Program-made: the position numbers and the translations under genes
In this document: positions 43,610-54,853 of the stretch, piece after piece
Layout of the letters: each line of letters starts with the position of its first letter
How positions within the stretch are numbered: the stretch's first letter is position 1
Source of the DNA: Myxocyprinus asiaticus
Lineage: Eukaryota; Chordata; Actinopteri; Cypriniformes; Catostomidae
NCBI RefSeq assembly: GCF_019703515.2
Contig: NC_059374.1
Location: forward strand, 15,102,245 to 15,166,244
DNA: 64,000 nucleotides
Reading direction: 5' to 3'
Notes under the pieces: generated by a model
Seen by the model: only the letters and a program-made list of their open reading frames with translations
The model's database searches: none
What the model was told of the DNA's origin: nothing

Positions 43610-44873
43610 ATAAGGTTTGACACTGTTACTGAGGTTTGCATGTTAAGGTTTGAGGTCTACTGAGTGTCTATGTCAAGCAATTTTACGTATACTGTCTTTG
43701 ACTTACATTCCTTTCTTCAGAGGCCAAGACTGCAGTTAAATTCATGTTAAAGTAATTTAAAACTATATATAAGATTTAAAGGGATGGGGCGGGTTTACGA
43801 TTTCTGAGGCCCAAGCAACCAACCAACCTGGGCTCCCATTTAAAAAAATGTGCTTATAAAATTACAAAAAATGTATTTTAAATTCATCATATCAGCTGTT
43901 GTAGCCAAGTACATTCAAAATGTTTAATGAAATACATTGCTAGTTCAAGATAATACATTTTTTTGACAATACATTGATAAAAAAAGCAATATTTACCTAC
44001 ATATATTTTGTGTACATGTAAGATTATTGTGGGTGCACAACATGTAGTTCACGGCATTTAACAGTGTTTTCTTCTGAGTCAGTTTATTAAAGCAATCTGT
44101 TGTCTGTCATACACCCCAACATAAAGAATCAGCAACAGACTCTAAATATTGTCCACATCACCTTACAAATGCATTTTTAACTTTTGCTCAACATTTTCTT
44201 TCTTTTTTTTTTTCTTTTTTGTGGTGTGAATAAGATGCAGAATAACCAGGTTCAAAAATCTTCTCCTTTTCACGTAACCTATGGTGTAATATGGGGTCAT
44301 TCGACTCTGCATAGGTGTAACAGAAAAAATAACAAGTGACTGAAATGACAAAGAAATTCACATGAAAATGATGCAAGGTGAAGACACAAGAGGCACAGTT
44401 AGTTTTGTTGTGCCCTTACATCATTTTCCTGTAGATACAGAGTGTGACTGTCTCAGGATGGGAGGCGATCATTATGGCATTCTTATGGGCTAACAGGAGG
44501 TAACGCCAACAACGGTTCTTTCCTGAACTACAGCTTGTTTAGTTTCTCAACAGCTCTCAGGGGTGCTCATTATTCCCGTAATTGTAACAGCAAAACAACA
44601 GTAAACTATGCTGGAATGCAGTATAAACACATTACATAATTTACAGAAAGGAAATGGAAGTGAACTCTCCATTAAAGTAGATTATGTTTTTATCAGTACT
44701 GTACGGTAATTGCTGACTGAAGAGTTGCATGTTGTCCCTGACAGATCCTCCTCCTTAACATCTGACTTCCTTTCTGAGCGAAAGTCAAATTAACCAGATT
44801 TTTGCAGTAAAAGCAATTTTTATGGGGATACCAAATGTTAAAAATTTGGAATATATTCATACATTTGTGATTT

Positions 44874-45325
44874 TTTGGGGGGGATTTTTCCCCCTTTTTC
44901 TCCCAATTTGGAATGCCCAATTCCCAATGCGCTCTAAGTCCTTGTGGTTGTGTAGTGATTTGCCTCAGTCCGGGCGGCGGAGGACGAATCCCAGTTGCCT
45001 CTGTGTCTGAGACCGTCAACCCATGCATCTTATCTTATGGCTTTTTGAGCATGTTGCCATGGAGACAGTGCATGTGGAGGCTTCACACCATCCACTGTGG
45101 CAACCATGCTCAACTCACCACGTGCCCCACTGAGAATGAACCACATTATAGCGACCATGAGGAGGTTACTCCATGTGACTCTACCCTCCCTAGCAACTGG
45201 GCCAGTTTGGTTGCTGGCTGGAGTCATTCAGCATGCCCTGGGATTTGAACTAGTGAACTAGCAAACTCCAGGGGTGGTAGCCAGCGTATTTTACCACTGA
45301 GCTACCCAGACCCCCCATACCTTCC
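44874..45325 (-). mobile_element. Full-length tRNA-derived SINE
   Basis: Same family as the SINE at 8596. On the - strand it begins GGGTCTGGGTAGCTCAGTGG (box A) and TTTGAATCCC-like text (box B, diverged), and ends CAATGCGCTCTA-complement text and a poly-A-type tail. A 15-base duplication with one mismatch (ATACATTTGTGATTT, ATACCTTTGTGATTT) sits at 44859-44873 and 45326-45340. Confidence 0.88.
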
Positions 45326-45340
45326 ATACCTTTGTGATTT

Positions 45341-46070
45341 GATTTTTCACTGTGATATGACAGTATCATTTGCATAGATTTCAAAGCAAATTAATCACAT
45401 CTTTATCACTGCTCATCCAAATAACCTTCAGGATGTGCAAATACTGATTTATTTTGCACTATATCATCATTCACAGCAAACGAGCTGAGGAAGGGGCTTT
45501 GTGTGATACAGTTTTACATTTCTAATCATTGTATGAGGGACCGTTAAGTATTTGATGGTGGCTCAATCTAGTCCTAGACCAACAATTCTTCTTTGAAGAT
45601 TTGAGAGTGTATGCTCACGTTTCTTGGCTATTGATTTTTTTCTTTATTGTTAAGCGTAGAGTGAATTGCTCACCTTGCTCAAAACTGTTGCTCAGTTAGG
45701 CTGAAATTGAATTGAAGTGTGTGCCATGCTGCTTGTTGACCAATTGCTATAGCAGCTAATACTATTTGTACACTAGTCTCATAGAATGACATTACTATAA
45801 TTACTTGTTTTGCAAACCAAGTTTTACGTGCTGCGTTCTACCTTTTGCTGCAATTTCCTGGTCAGATTAACCCTAGAGGCCCTACAACAACTGTACGTTT
45901 TATTTACTTTGACACAAATCACAAGTACAGCAGCTAATTATGACTTTATAAACGCTTATTTTTCACTCTATAGCTCACACACTACTATGTTGTGATATCA
46001 AAAAACTTTTACTCTAATGCATAATTTGAAAAACTATAAATTTTATGCTTGTATTACTGATCCACCTACA
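45341..46070. other. Intergenic, nothing recognised
   Basis: AT-rich text without coding, RNA or repeat-end signals that I can support. Confidence 0.35.
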
Positions 46071-46079
46071 TTTACATTA

Positions 46080-46240
46080 CACACTTATTTCAACATCATT
46101 ACCTTACGCGGTAGCTCACCTGATAGATTGCTGGACTTCAGATGCAGAAGACAGAGGCTTGAGCCCAGCCAAACACGCAAGCTCACATGTGAACAGAAAG
46201 TGTCATACAAGCAACACAAAATGACGTTGTTGCTTTAGAA
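46080..46240 (+). mobile_element. Partial SINE with tRNA-like head
   Basis: GCGGTAGCTCACCTGATAGA resembles a tRNA A box and GAGGCTTGAGCCCAGCC a B box 34 bases later, followed by a non-tRNA body. The variable-arm region does not fold as a working tRNA by eye, so it is called SINE-derived. Confidence 0.55.
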
Positions 46241-47639
46241 CATGTGTTTTCCATGTTGCATTTGCTTTCAGGACACTATCGGTTAAGTTTAGGTTTAAGT
46301 TTTGGTTGAGGGTACACACATTGTCTCCTCTATTCCAGTGATTTTTTTTTCTCAGTCACAAAAGCGTCACTGAAAATTTTATTTTTAGATTCTTAAACAG
46401 CATTGGCTTAGAGATACCTTGCTGTTCAAATAAACCTGATATTTGTATTATATAAGCTCTGTGGACTTTTAACCTGGAAAATGGAGCTAACACGTGACCA
46501 TACTGGGGAGTCTCATAAATGAGGCGTCACCATAGCGATGACTTTCCTGCACTATGAAAACATCTCAGACAGATCGATCACTCCTCAGTTCAGATGATTC
46601 CGTCACAGGCTTGGAAATCTTTGGATGTTATCGCATGCTTAACTTCAATATGTTTTTCTTTTTCTTAGAAATACATTATTTTAGTTACATTCTACATTCA
46701 TATCGATATTTTAGATCCCCTAACCCCAACCCCATTCTTGAACTTCACCAATTATGAATGATATAAAATGTATTTTATTTACTTTACACTGTTATAAGAT
46801 GTTTTTGAGCATCTAATGTCTAAATCTTTCCAGTTTTCAACAATATAAAAGATGTAACAAGCAGATACAAGTAGTCACAGTAATGTATTCCCAAACTTTT
46901 TTTTTTGTAAAAATCTTAACAAATGCAACCTTATTGTAAAATGTTATCAATTTAAATGTAAAATGTAGCCTTGGGTAAAGTAATGCAATGATCTGAAATG
47001 GACCAAGGGCGATGTTTTGATGGTGCAGGCAAAAAGTCCCCCTGTTTACTTTTTGTAATGAGAGTGTGTTGACAACACTTTCAGCCACCGGGGGCAGTGG
47101 TGCGAATATTGGTTTGCACAGACCGATTTCAGCAGAACGTGCGTCCTACAGTTGCTGAATTCGCTATGAGATCAAGCTGGTTCTGGGTAGTAGCTTACTG
47201 GTTACTTAGGGTTTAGCCCTGTGTCATAATTATATATGGGTCCCTAGATAGGGCTTCGGTCCCTCCTTTTATGCAGGTCTGAAATGGGCATTTTTTTTGC
47301 CCATTTTGTTGTCCGCCAGAACAAATTTGTAAGTCTGATTGGTTAGAAAGGTAATAGCACACCTCTCTTCATAGAGCTGCATTACTGGAGGTACAGTGTC
47401 ATTCATGTCCATAGCAAAAACGATGCAGGACAAGTTATATGCCAAATATTAATTTTTCTAACCTCAAGTATGAGCAAATGTATGAACAATACTATAAAAA
47501 GCAATGGTCTTTTTTTGTGTGTGTTTGAGGGCAATGTGAGGTCTGGATGTGTGCTGAAGAATTAAGTCTTAAGTATTCGTTTGAAAGTGGCTAGGCTGTT
47601 CTCAAAGATATTAGGAGCTGGATCTACCACTGAAGAGTA

Positions 47640-47918
47640 ACAATAGAGGGACTGCACAATCTGTGAATCCTTCATGTGGAGACAGTGGCCACTAGACTCT
47701 GTGTAGGGCAGGAATGACTGAATTGAATTCTAGCAGGGACTTGCATCAAGTGAAAAGACTTGAGCAAAGGTGACATGAGACAATTTCCAGAGGTTAAAAA
47801 CAAGTCGAACAATGGCATTTAGAATGCACGCAAGGGAATATACGGAGGATGCAGGTTTAGTCTGGCGAGGAGGGAGTTGCAGAAGTCTAGCCATTGCAGA
47901 AGAAGATCTGAGTAGCAA
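47640..47918 (-). repeat. Possible LINE 3'-region fragment
   Basis: The - strand words GAGTTGCAGAAG-complement and ATGGCTAGACTTCTGCAACT resemble text around the QNAAARLL region of fish LINEs, and the neighbour at 48398-48810 is a clear LINE end. Frames are degraded, and the family is uncertain. Confidence 0.35.
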
Positions 47919-48397
47919 GATCCTTATTGTACATATTTATATTTTGTAAAAACAACATTCTTTCGAGAGAATTCAAATTTTAGGTCTAGTCACTCTTGTG
48001 TGAATGAAGATGATTACTTTAAATGCCATATGTGAGCCATGTGGAAAGATGTAAAGGCTGTGCCAACAAATATTGATGATCTCAAAATCAAAGACGTTTG
48101 GTGCAGACAAAAGTGGTTGGAAACCTTTCAAAAAACCAAGAGCCAATGCCTTAATCTATTATAAACCTTATCATACCAGGCAAACTTTTATTTTCCAACT
48201 GGTTCAAAAACAATGCTCCAGGCATTGTTCAAAAACAATGCTCAACCATGAAATTAAGTTTAAGACCAGGTGTGACATTTTACATTTAAATCCACAATGT
48301 AGCAGAAAATGGATAGCATAGAAAGTAATGCTGGACACAGGGTGAATGTATTTCCTTCCTCTATTCCAGATAGTGTTTAAGGACAGAACTAGGGAAT

Positions 48398-48810
48398 ATT
48401 TTACATTTACATTTAGTCATTTAGCAGACGCTTTCATCCATAGCGACTAACAAATGAGGAACATAGCAAGCAATGTGTCATACATAGTTCAACAACATCT
48501 ACAGTGTTGTACTGCCAAGCTCTTAAGGTGGCTGGAGTAGTACAGGTGCTAGCGCAGAAGAAAGAGAAGTTTTTTTATACAGTAAGTGCAATTAGTGCGG
48601 ATTGGTTAAGTGCTCACGGAACAGATGTGTTTTCAGCTGGTTCTTGAATGTTGAGATGGTATCAGCAGAACATGTGGATGTTGGAAGCTCATTCCACCAC
48701 AGTGGAACGGAGAAAGTGAAAGATCGTGAAATAGACTTTGAGGCTCTTTGTGATGGTACCACAGTGCTTTTCCAGATACAAGCACATATATGGAGCACCA
48801 TCTTCATACA
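48398..48810 (-). mobile_element. 3' end of a non-LTR retrotransposon (ORF2 C-terminus plus tail)
   Basis: The - strand reads SRSFTFSVPLWWNELPTS and FKNQLKTHLFREHL at 48740-48595, the typical C-terminal end of LINE ORF2. A short 3' UTR follows, ending with CTATGGATGAAAGCGTCTGC, then TAAATGACTAAATGTAAATG. This tail is shared with SINEs at 15117 and 32990. Confidence 0.75.
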
Positions 48811-49136
48811 TATCTTTTTCAGTTTCAGAATTTTAAAACACCAGAATTCATGTATTTATTTGTTCATGTAAGAAGTCAGGAATAATCCTCAATAATGGCA
48901 CTAGATATAAGGCTGTGTCTTAACTCTTAGACGCACTGTTTTCTGCCTAAATAGGCAGCAATCTAGATACAGCATGCGCCAGCCGGGCAACTGCTGTTGA
49001 GATGAATGGAAATGCTAATGGTTCATTTTCTGCAGTATTATTGACCTCCTCAGTATGTTGTAGTAAATTCACAATACTCAATCTTTTAGGGGATTATACC
49101 TTATTAACCACAGATAAAGCGATGGATGGCTATCGT

Positions 49137-49323
49137 CAGGGGCGGACCGGGACTTTTCCCGGTGGGCTGGCCATGAAACGGGTCTGAACAGGTGGCGATA
49201 AACTTAAATGGGCCGCCGCGTTATGCCGAACAGCCCGCGACTGGCTGAAGAGGGCCACAAAATGGCACCACGATAAGCCAAAGGGGGTTGCGATATGCAG
49301 AAAAGGACAGCAACCCCCTGTCC
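49137..49323. repeat. Possible hAT-type terminus (CAGGGGCGGACC)
   Basis: CAGGGGCGGACCGGGACTTT at 49139 is a frequent hAT-like terminus in fish, followed by GC-rich text unlike its surroundings. The opposite terminus was not found in the window. Confidence 0.35.
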
Positions 49324-49555
49324 TGTAACAGTATAAGGACGGACAAGGAGGATGCGGGAACTAGCTGTACAGTCAACATAAAGTTTAATGTCAAACCCAA
49401 CCCAAAATAACATAAAAAAACATGAACACACAGACACACATGCAGCGCAGCCACGTGCGTCTCTCTCTCTCAAACTGGCGTCTCCGGCTCCCCTTTATCT
49501 CGCCTCCCACTGATCAGCTAATTCAGTGCCCGGCCACGCCCGCCTCCTCATCACA
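49324..49555 (-). mobile_element. Candidate solo LTR
   Basis: On the - strand it would begin TGTGATGAGGAGG and end ATACTGTTACA. Inside are a TATA-like GAGATAAAGGGG, an ATTAAA near the middle and a GC-rich leader. It lacks a clear target-site duplication and any internal retroelement genes, so the call is tentative. Confidence 0.3.
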
Positions 49556-49963
49556 TATTTTTTTTATAATACCGAAATCAAGCATGGTGTCAATTCAGGC
49601 AGGTCACATGAGTCAAGCTCGCAATCAGCTGACGCTCAGCTGATCATGACGTCTACCAATACAGTTCAGATGCTTATTAGAGCGGTCCTATTTAAGTCAT
49701 TGCCTTAGCTGCCTTTCCACTGTATGTTGCAAGCTCCACTTAACACCCTCCCCATCTCCACCTCTTGAATGGCAGCTTTGCTTTTAGTTTTCTCTACATC
49801 AGTCTTGTGTTCTGCGCTCTAACACTACTGTTGTTCGCCAGTTTGAAATTCCTATCTTCAATGGTGCCTTGTTCTTAATTTCACAATTTGATATACAGTA
49901 TTTGAAGTTCTTTAAGTGTCCATTTAATCTATTATGCAATGAAGTATTGTACCACATTGCTCT

Positions 49964-49978
49964 GGGGGGGGGGGGGGG
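49964..49978 (+). repeat. Poly-G tract
   Basis: A run of about 15 G bases in AT-rich surroundings. It could form a quadruplex or reflect sequencing slippage. Confidence 0.8.
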
Positions 49979-50845
49979 TTATTTGCTTCACACTCATGTG
50001 GATGGGCAGAGAGTTTGCCCAGAAAAGAACCATATACCGGCAACACCAAAAGATTGTTTTTACTTATAGACATTTAAGTGTCTGTAAGTGAATATAGTAT
50101 TCATTCAAGTATTTAAGTCAAGTATTCATTTGACGGAAGTGGTCCTGACTGAACTAAGTTTAGAGAAATATGTCTGATATGTGTGATAAATAGCTATAAT
50201 TAGAATTAATTTTTATTTTGAATTAACAAAGTATGAGTTATGTTTTGTTGCAAAACCTCTGTGACAGTGTTGAAATTCTTTGAATTGCAACTCTATACAT
50301 TTCTCGTCATGTCATTCCAATTTAAATTCAAATTCGACATTAAATGTGGCAAGTCCTATTTAATTTCAGATTTAAACTTGTGAATTGAAAGGGAACTAAA
50401 TCATAAATCCTGATTTTGCCTAGCTCTGATATACATTAATCTGAATATCTAATTAAACACTCATGAATCAAGCAATGCATATAAAATAACAATGAAACAA
50501 TCAATAAAATAAAAAAAGAAACCAGTGTTTTCATGAGATTTGAAATAACTGGATTAGTCAATGCTTTTGACATAAAAACGTAAACAGACATGCACACAAC
50601 ACTTGCACACAATGGATAAGCCGGTTAGAATGGAAATTTAAAGGTGAGAAATCGTGAAATCAGGGTAATGGGCAAAAATTGACATGTGCAGATCAATTTT
50701 TTGCCTAAACCAATAAAGGAATGCCGTTTAAGGTGTTTACATGACCTTTTGCTGTTTTTTAAGGTCTAAGAATGTGCATGTAAACACGCTCATTATTAAG
50801 TTTGATGTGTCTCATTTGATTCATTTTTCTTTGTTTCTTTGACAG

Positions 50846-50969
50846 TGTCAGCCCAATCACAATACACACCATTTCTTGTAATTTCTTGTAATTTCTTGTA
50901 ATTACTATTTCTTATAATTTAACCAATAATAACAACAACAACAATAATAATTCTATTGCATATAGAATC
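50846..50969 (+). promoter_or_regulatory. Probable 5' UTR of the GPCR after a splice acceptor
   Basis: TTGTTTCTTTGACAG at 50831-50845 is a good pyrimidine-rich acceptor just upstream of the receptor start. Many single-coding-exon GPCRs have a non-coding first exon. The leader contains three tandem ATTTCTTGTA decamers (50871-50900) and an (ACA/ATA)n stretch. No first exon or promoter was identified. Confidence 0.4.
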
Positions 50970-52007
50970 ATGACTGAATTTGAGCTTTCTTTGTGCACAC
51001 AGATTATGATAAACACGACACTCTACATGGCAAACAATTCATCATGTGTAACTACGACCCAGTCGTCAAATCACCTGCTGATGTCCATCTACATAATCGC
51101 ATTCATCCTGGGCCTGCTGTTCAACCTGGTCACCATTGGTCCTATTATCCAGCAAATCCGCAAAAAAAACATTGTAGGGATCTACCTACTCGGCCTGTCC
51201 ATCTCTGATCTCCTATACATTCTCACCATGCCTCTGTGGATCCATTATTTTAGCAACAACCACAAATGGACACTAAAGCAGGAACTATGTAGCCTCGCTG
51301 GCTTCTTTTACTATTCAAACCTTTACATCAGCATCTTTCTCCTCTGCTGGATCTCCATTGATCGCTGCCTGGCCATCACCTTCCCATTGCGAGTCCAAGC
51401 CTTCCGCCGCCAACGGTATGCCTGGATTATATGCGGGTTGGTCTATGTTTTTGTGATGGTCTTGCACTGTCTGGTTCTAGTCAAGGACAAGGTGCCAGAT
51501 CCACTGATGAACGAGAGATGCTATGAGACCTTTCCCATGACCTCCCCCATTGCCCTTTTCAATCTGATACGGGTAGCCATTGGTTTCCTTTTGCCACTTG
51601 TGGTCATCACAGTCTGCTACTGGTTGATCCCAAACAAGGTGCAACAAAGCAGAGGAGTGGACGAACAGGGCAAGCGCAAAGTTAGGCTTCTGTCTATGGG
51701 AATTATAGGGATTTTCTCTATTTGCTTTGCCCCATACCATATTCTCCTGCTGCTACGATCCATTGCCTTCTTCTCTCTGGGGGATAAAAATAGCTGCACA
51801 TTTGAACAAGCAATAAATTTACCGTTTACTTGCTCCCTAGCCCTGTCCAGCCTTAATAGCGTGGTAGACCCAGTGGTCTATGTGTTGGCCAGTAATGGAG
51901 TAAGGGAGGACATACGTTGGTGTTGTTGGAAAAGCAGGCCGAGACAGGAAACAGGAAGCCCACTTGTTGATACAAAATGTAAGACCAGAGTAATCTGTTT
52001 GTCCTAA
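50970..52007 (+). CDS. Class A GPCR, proton/lysolipid-sensing group (GPR4/GPR65/GPR68/GPR132-like)
   Basis: An intact 345-residue, single-exon seven-transmembrane receptor. It shows N-glycosylation sites near N15 and N23, TM1 with N52 (LLFNLVT), TM2 with D80 (LSISDLLY) and the TM3/ECL2 cysteines C107 and C184. It has DRC (131-133) where DRY is usual, CFAPYH (252-257) in TM6, DPVVY (300-304) in TM7 and tail cysteines 318-319. H92, H98 and H257 fall in regions where GPR4 has proton-sensing histidines. TM4 and TM7 (YVLA) look nearest to GPR132 (G2A), while TM2 and TM5 look GPR4-like, so no symbol is given. The family signals through Gs, Gq or G13 in response to acid pH or lysolipids. Alternative starts M13 and M20 exist; the first ATG is chosen for length. 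It lies on the same strand as prkd2, 18 kb downstream. Confidence 0.93.
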   Translation: MTEFELSLCTQIMINTTLYMANNSSCVTTTQSSNHLLMSIYIIAFILGLLFNLVTIGPIIQQIRKKNIVGIYLLGLSISDLLYILTMPLWIHYFSNNHKWTLKQELCSLAGFFYYSNLYISIFLLCWISIDRCLAITFPLRVQAFRRQRYAWIICGLVYVFVMVLHCLVLVKDKVPDPLMNERCYETFPMTSPIALFNLIRVAIGFLLPLVVITVCYWLIPNKVQQSRGVDEQGKRKVRLLSMGIIGIFSICFAPYHILLLLRSIAFFSLGDKNSCTFEQAINLPFTCSLALSSLNSVVDPVVYVLASNGVREDIRWCCWKSRPRQETGSPLVDTKCKTRVICLS

Positions 52008-54832
52008 GGCCAACCACAGGTTTTAGAAAAGATTTAATTGTGCCTACTGAGAGGGTGATTTATTGGCATATGCTTTCTGCATTGTTTTAGCACCTGATTC
52101 ACAAACAGACCCCAAAATTTGGTGCTGAGCGAAATTTGCACAGCACAAGTCCTACTCTTTCAGGCTGGTTCTGAGTGCTCAGTTATAGAGGATGCAGCAG
52201 ACTATAGCAATCTGCTGTGTTTACCGGGACTGTAGAGCAATTAGGGTTGCTGACTTTTCCCCACATGAATATGGGACACTTGAGCATCTCGCCGCCACAA
52301 TATACGACAATAGGTGTCTTTATTTCGGCCAAAATATGGGACATTCTGCCTAATGTAGGACAGCTGACAACCATAACAGCATCACAATCCACAAGGCACC
52401 TCAAATGACTCTTTAAAATTCCGAAAATGTGGGTGGGTGGTAACAGCAATATTTTATTGTGGCAGGCTAATAGCACTGAGTTTTGTGAACAAGGTGCATT
52501 CTATAATGAGCCAACTTTGCATATAAAGGAGGTGCGTTTGCTCTGAAAAGAATGACAATGACTTAATTTACTGTAAACACTCTTGGTGCAGCACTATTTC
52601 GGCTCGTTTAGCACCTGGTTAAATTGGATTGTGGGTAGTTGGTGGATAAGATGCCAGTTTTTGTGCTGGATGTAAAAGTGTCGCAATTATTTAGTCATCG
52701 ATGTGTGCAAATGTTTGTACTCAACTCCATTGGACTCCATTCTGTCCATTTTTATATATATAAAAAAAGCTTGCAAAAAGAATAATTTCTCTTTTTTTTT
52801 ATTGAGATGAGGGATATGTCACTGTGTCCTTGCAAGCATCAAGAGGATGTTTACAAAATGTACTTTCGGATTTGCGGTGTAGTAGAAAACAGGATCTCTG
52901 GCTTTGAAGGACCCTTTAATCACTTGAACTTTCTGTGTTGGAGCCATACTCAGCGTACTAATTGTTGTTATTGTGGGTAAAAGCTTTACTTGTTTGACCT
53001 GTTTAATTCACAGACTACTCCATGTAATTTACTGTAAAAACAAGATTTAACCGTTAAAGAAGATTTAATCTATCTGGAAATGTAATCTAATCTATCAAAA
53101 AACAACCAGTTGCAATGTTAACTATTTAGTTGTTTTTCACACATTATATTATGCTCAACAAATGTCCACATTTTCTCTCCTGTAATTTACCATTACTTAT
53201 GTCACATTCAGGGAAGTGATGCTTCAATTACAGCTCTTTAAAGGAAGTGAAAAAGATTAGTGTTTGTTTCAAGGGGAGGGACACATATATCATCTGGTAC
53301 TGTAGTGTAATCATGATGCTTTCTAAGGGGAGAAAGCAGCCATTATGACACTGCCAAGTGCTCTTGGGCACTAATGAGGCAGAGCATTTTGGTAGCAACT
53401 GCTATTGCCCACGATACACTTTGTACCGTTTCATTCACCCATGTTCCACTGGCATGATTGCCTCTATACGTGAGTGCCTCTCATGTGACTGCACTCAGAT
53501 GTAAGTCGGTGAGCTAGAGTGGCCATTGTGCTCTACTGTAAAATGCCATGGACCAAATGAATGGAGTGATTTCGAAGTGTGAACGAAGCAATGAATTGCA
53601 GCTTTGAGTACCTTATCTGCAGTTTAAATGCTTTAAATGACTGCTAAATTTCACCTGTTGCCCTAGAATCCACCGTGCCATTCCAGGAATATGGAAATGG
53701 GATGTTATTTAGTATCAGAACTGACTTGTTTGTGTAATGAGTAGGAATGCAACCATTATTAATCATTAATTGTTATAAACTGTTAACGGACAAGCCTTAA
53801 ATCAACGATGTGACCCAGCAGACATGCAGATTTCTGAGTAATGGTGTTACGTAATTATGATGCAAAAATGTAACTGTATTCCATTACAATTACATAAAAA
53901 ATATATATAATTGGATTATTAAACATTTAAGATTTTTTATTAGCACTATTACAAAAAAGCAACTGAGCGCAACAGTCTGGTTCTGGAAGTGAAAAAAAAA
54001 AACTTTTTTCCATAGACAAACTAATAAACCTTTAAAGACAGACATACCATGAGCTTTGAAGTTCGGAGTTTGGAGCAATTTGGAGGCTACTGTCGCTCTA
54101 ACATTTAATGTAATTTTTACTCCACTGTTGGTTAGGTTTAGACAAGGTTAGGTTTATTTTAGTTACAACTAAAAATACATCTCACTTTTTGTACCACTCT
54201 TTGGACATTTTACCCAGAAACTGGAAATGATTCAAATTTCATTAAGCACAGACCAATTTTAGCAGCAAAACTTTCTGCTTACCTAGTTATGTTGTTTTTT
54301 TCACACATGGCCAAGAACATTTCTGCTGGGTTCATTATAGCACCCTGATAGTCTATATTGTTTCCTTCATTAATAACCATATTGTGTCACAATAGAGCTA
54401 ATTTAGGTTATTCTTCATTACACAATATGCAGACTGTTGAGGTCTCACCGCAGCAGGAAGTCTGGAGGGATTTCGATGTGCCCAGCACAGAACATTGTGT
54501 CTGCATTGCTTTCCTCAAGCAATTGATTTTTTTTACCTTCCTGAGATGCAGACACCAGATGGAGGCATGTTCTTGTATGAGGTGGAACCTGTAATTGCAT
54601 CAAAATGCAAATAATTGATTTTATATAACTACGGTCTGGTTGGGTGAATCTTATGAAAACATGTCCTGGTCATAGCTCATCCCAGAATCAAAAAACAAAT
54701 AATAATTAAATATTATGTATACAGAATATGAAGCCTATAATTGGTACCACTAAATTGTGACATTTATGACAACAAAACACATATACTCTCCCAAATTATC
54801 ATTACTGTATGCATACTGTATTACTGTATATA
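52008..54832. other. Downstream of GPCR: 3' UTR and intergenic, no further gene
   Basis: No AATAAA was noticed close to the receptor stop, so the 3' end is not placed. AT-rich text with small palindromes. Short open frames have no family resemblance. GGTTAGGTTTAGACAAGG near 54130 is common intergenic fish text. Confidence 0.4.
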
Positions 54833-54853
54833 CTATATATATATATATATATA
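54833..54853. repeat. (TA)n microsatellite
   Basis: About ten TA units. Confidence 0.85.

Noticed and set aside
46080..46160. Possible tRNA gene
   Set aside because: A and B box words are present but the arms do not pair well and a SINE-like body follows; called SINE-derived instead.
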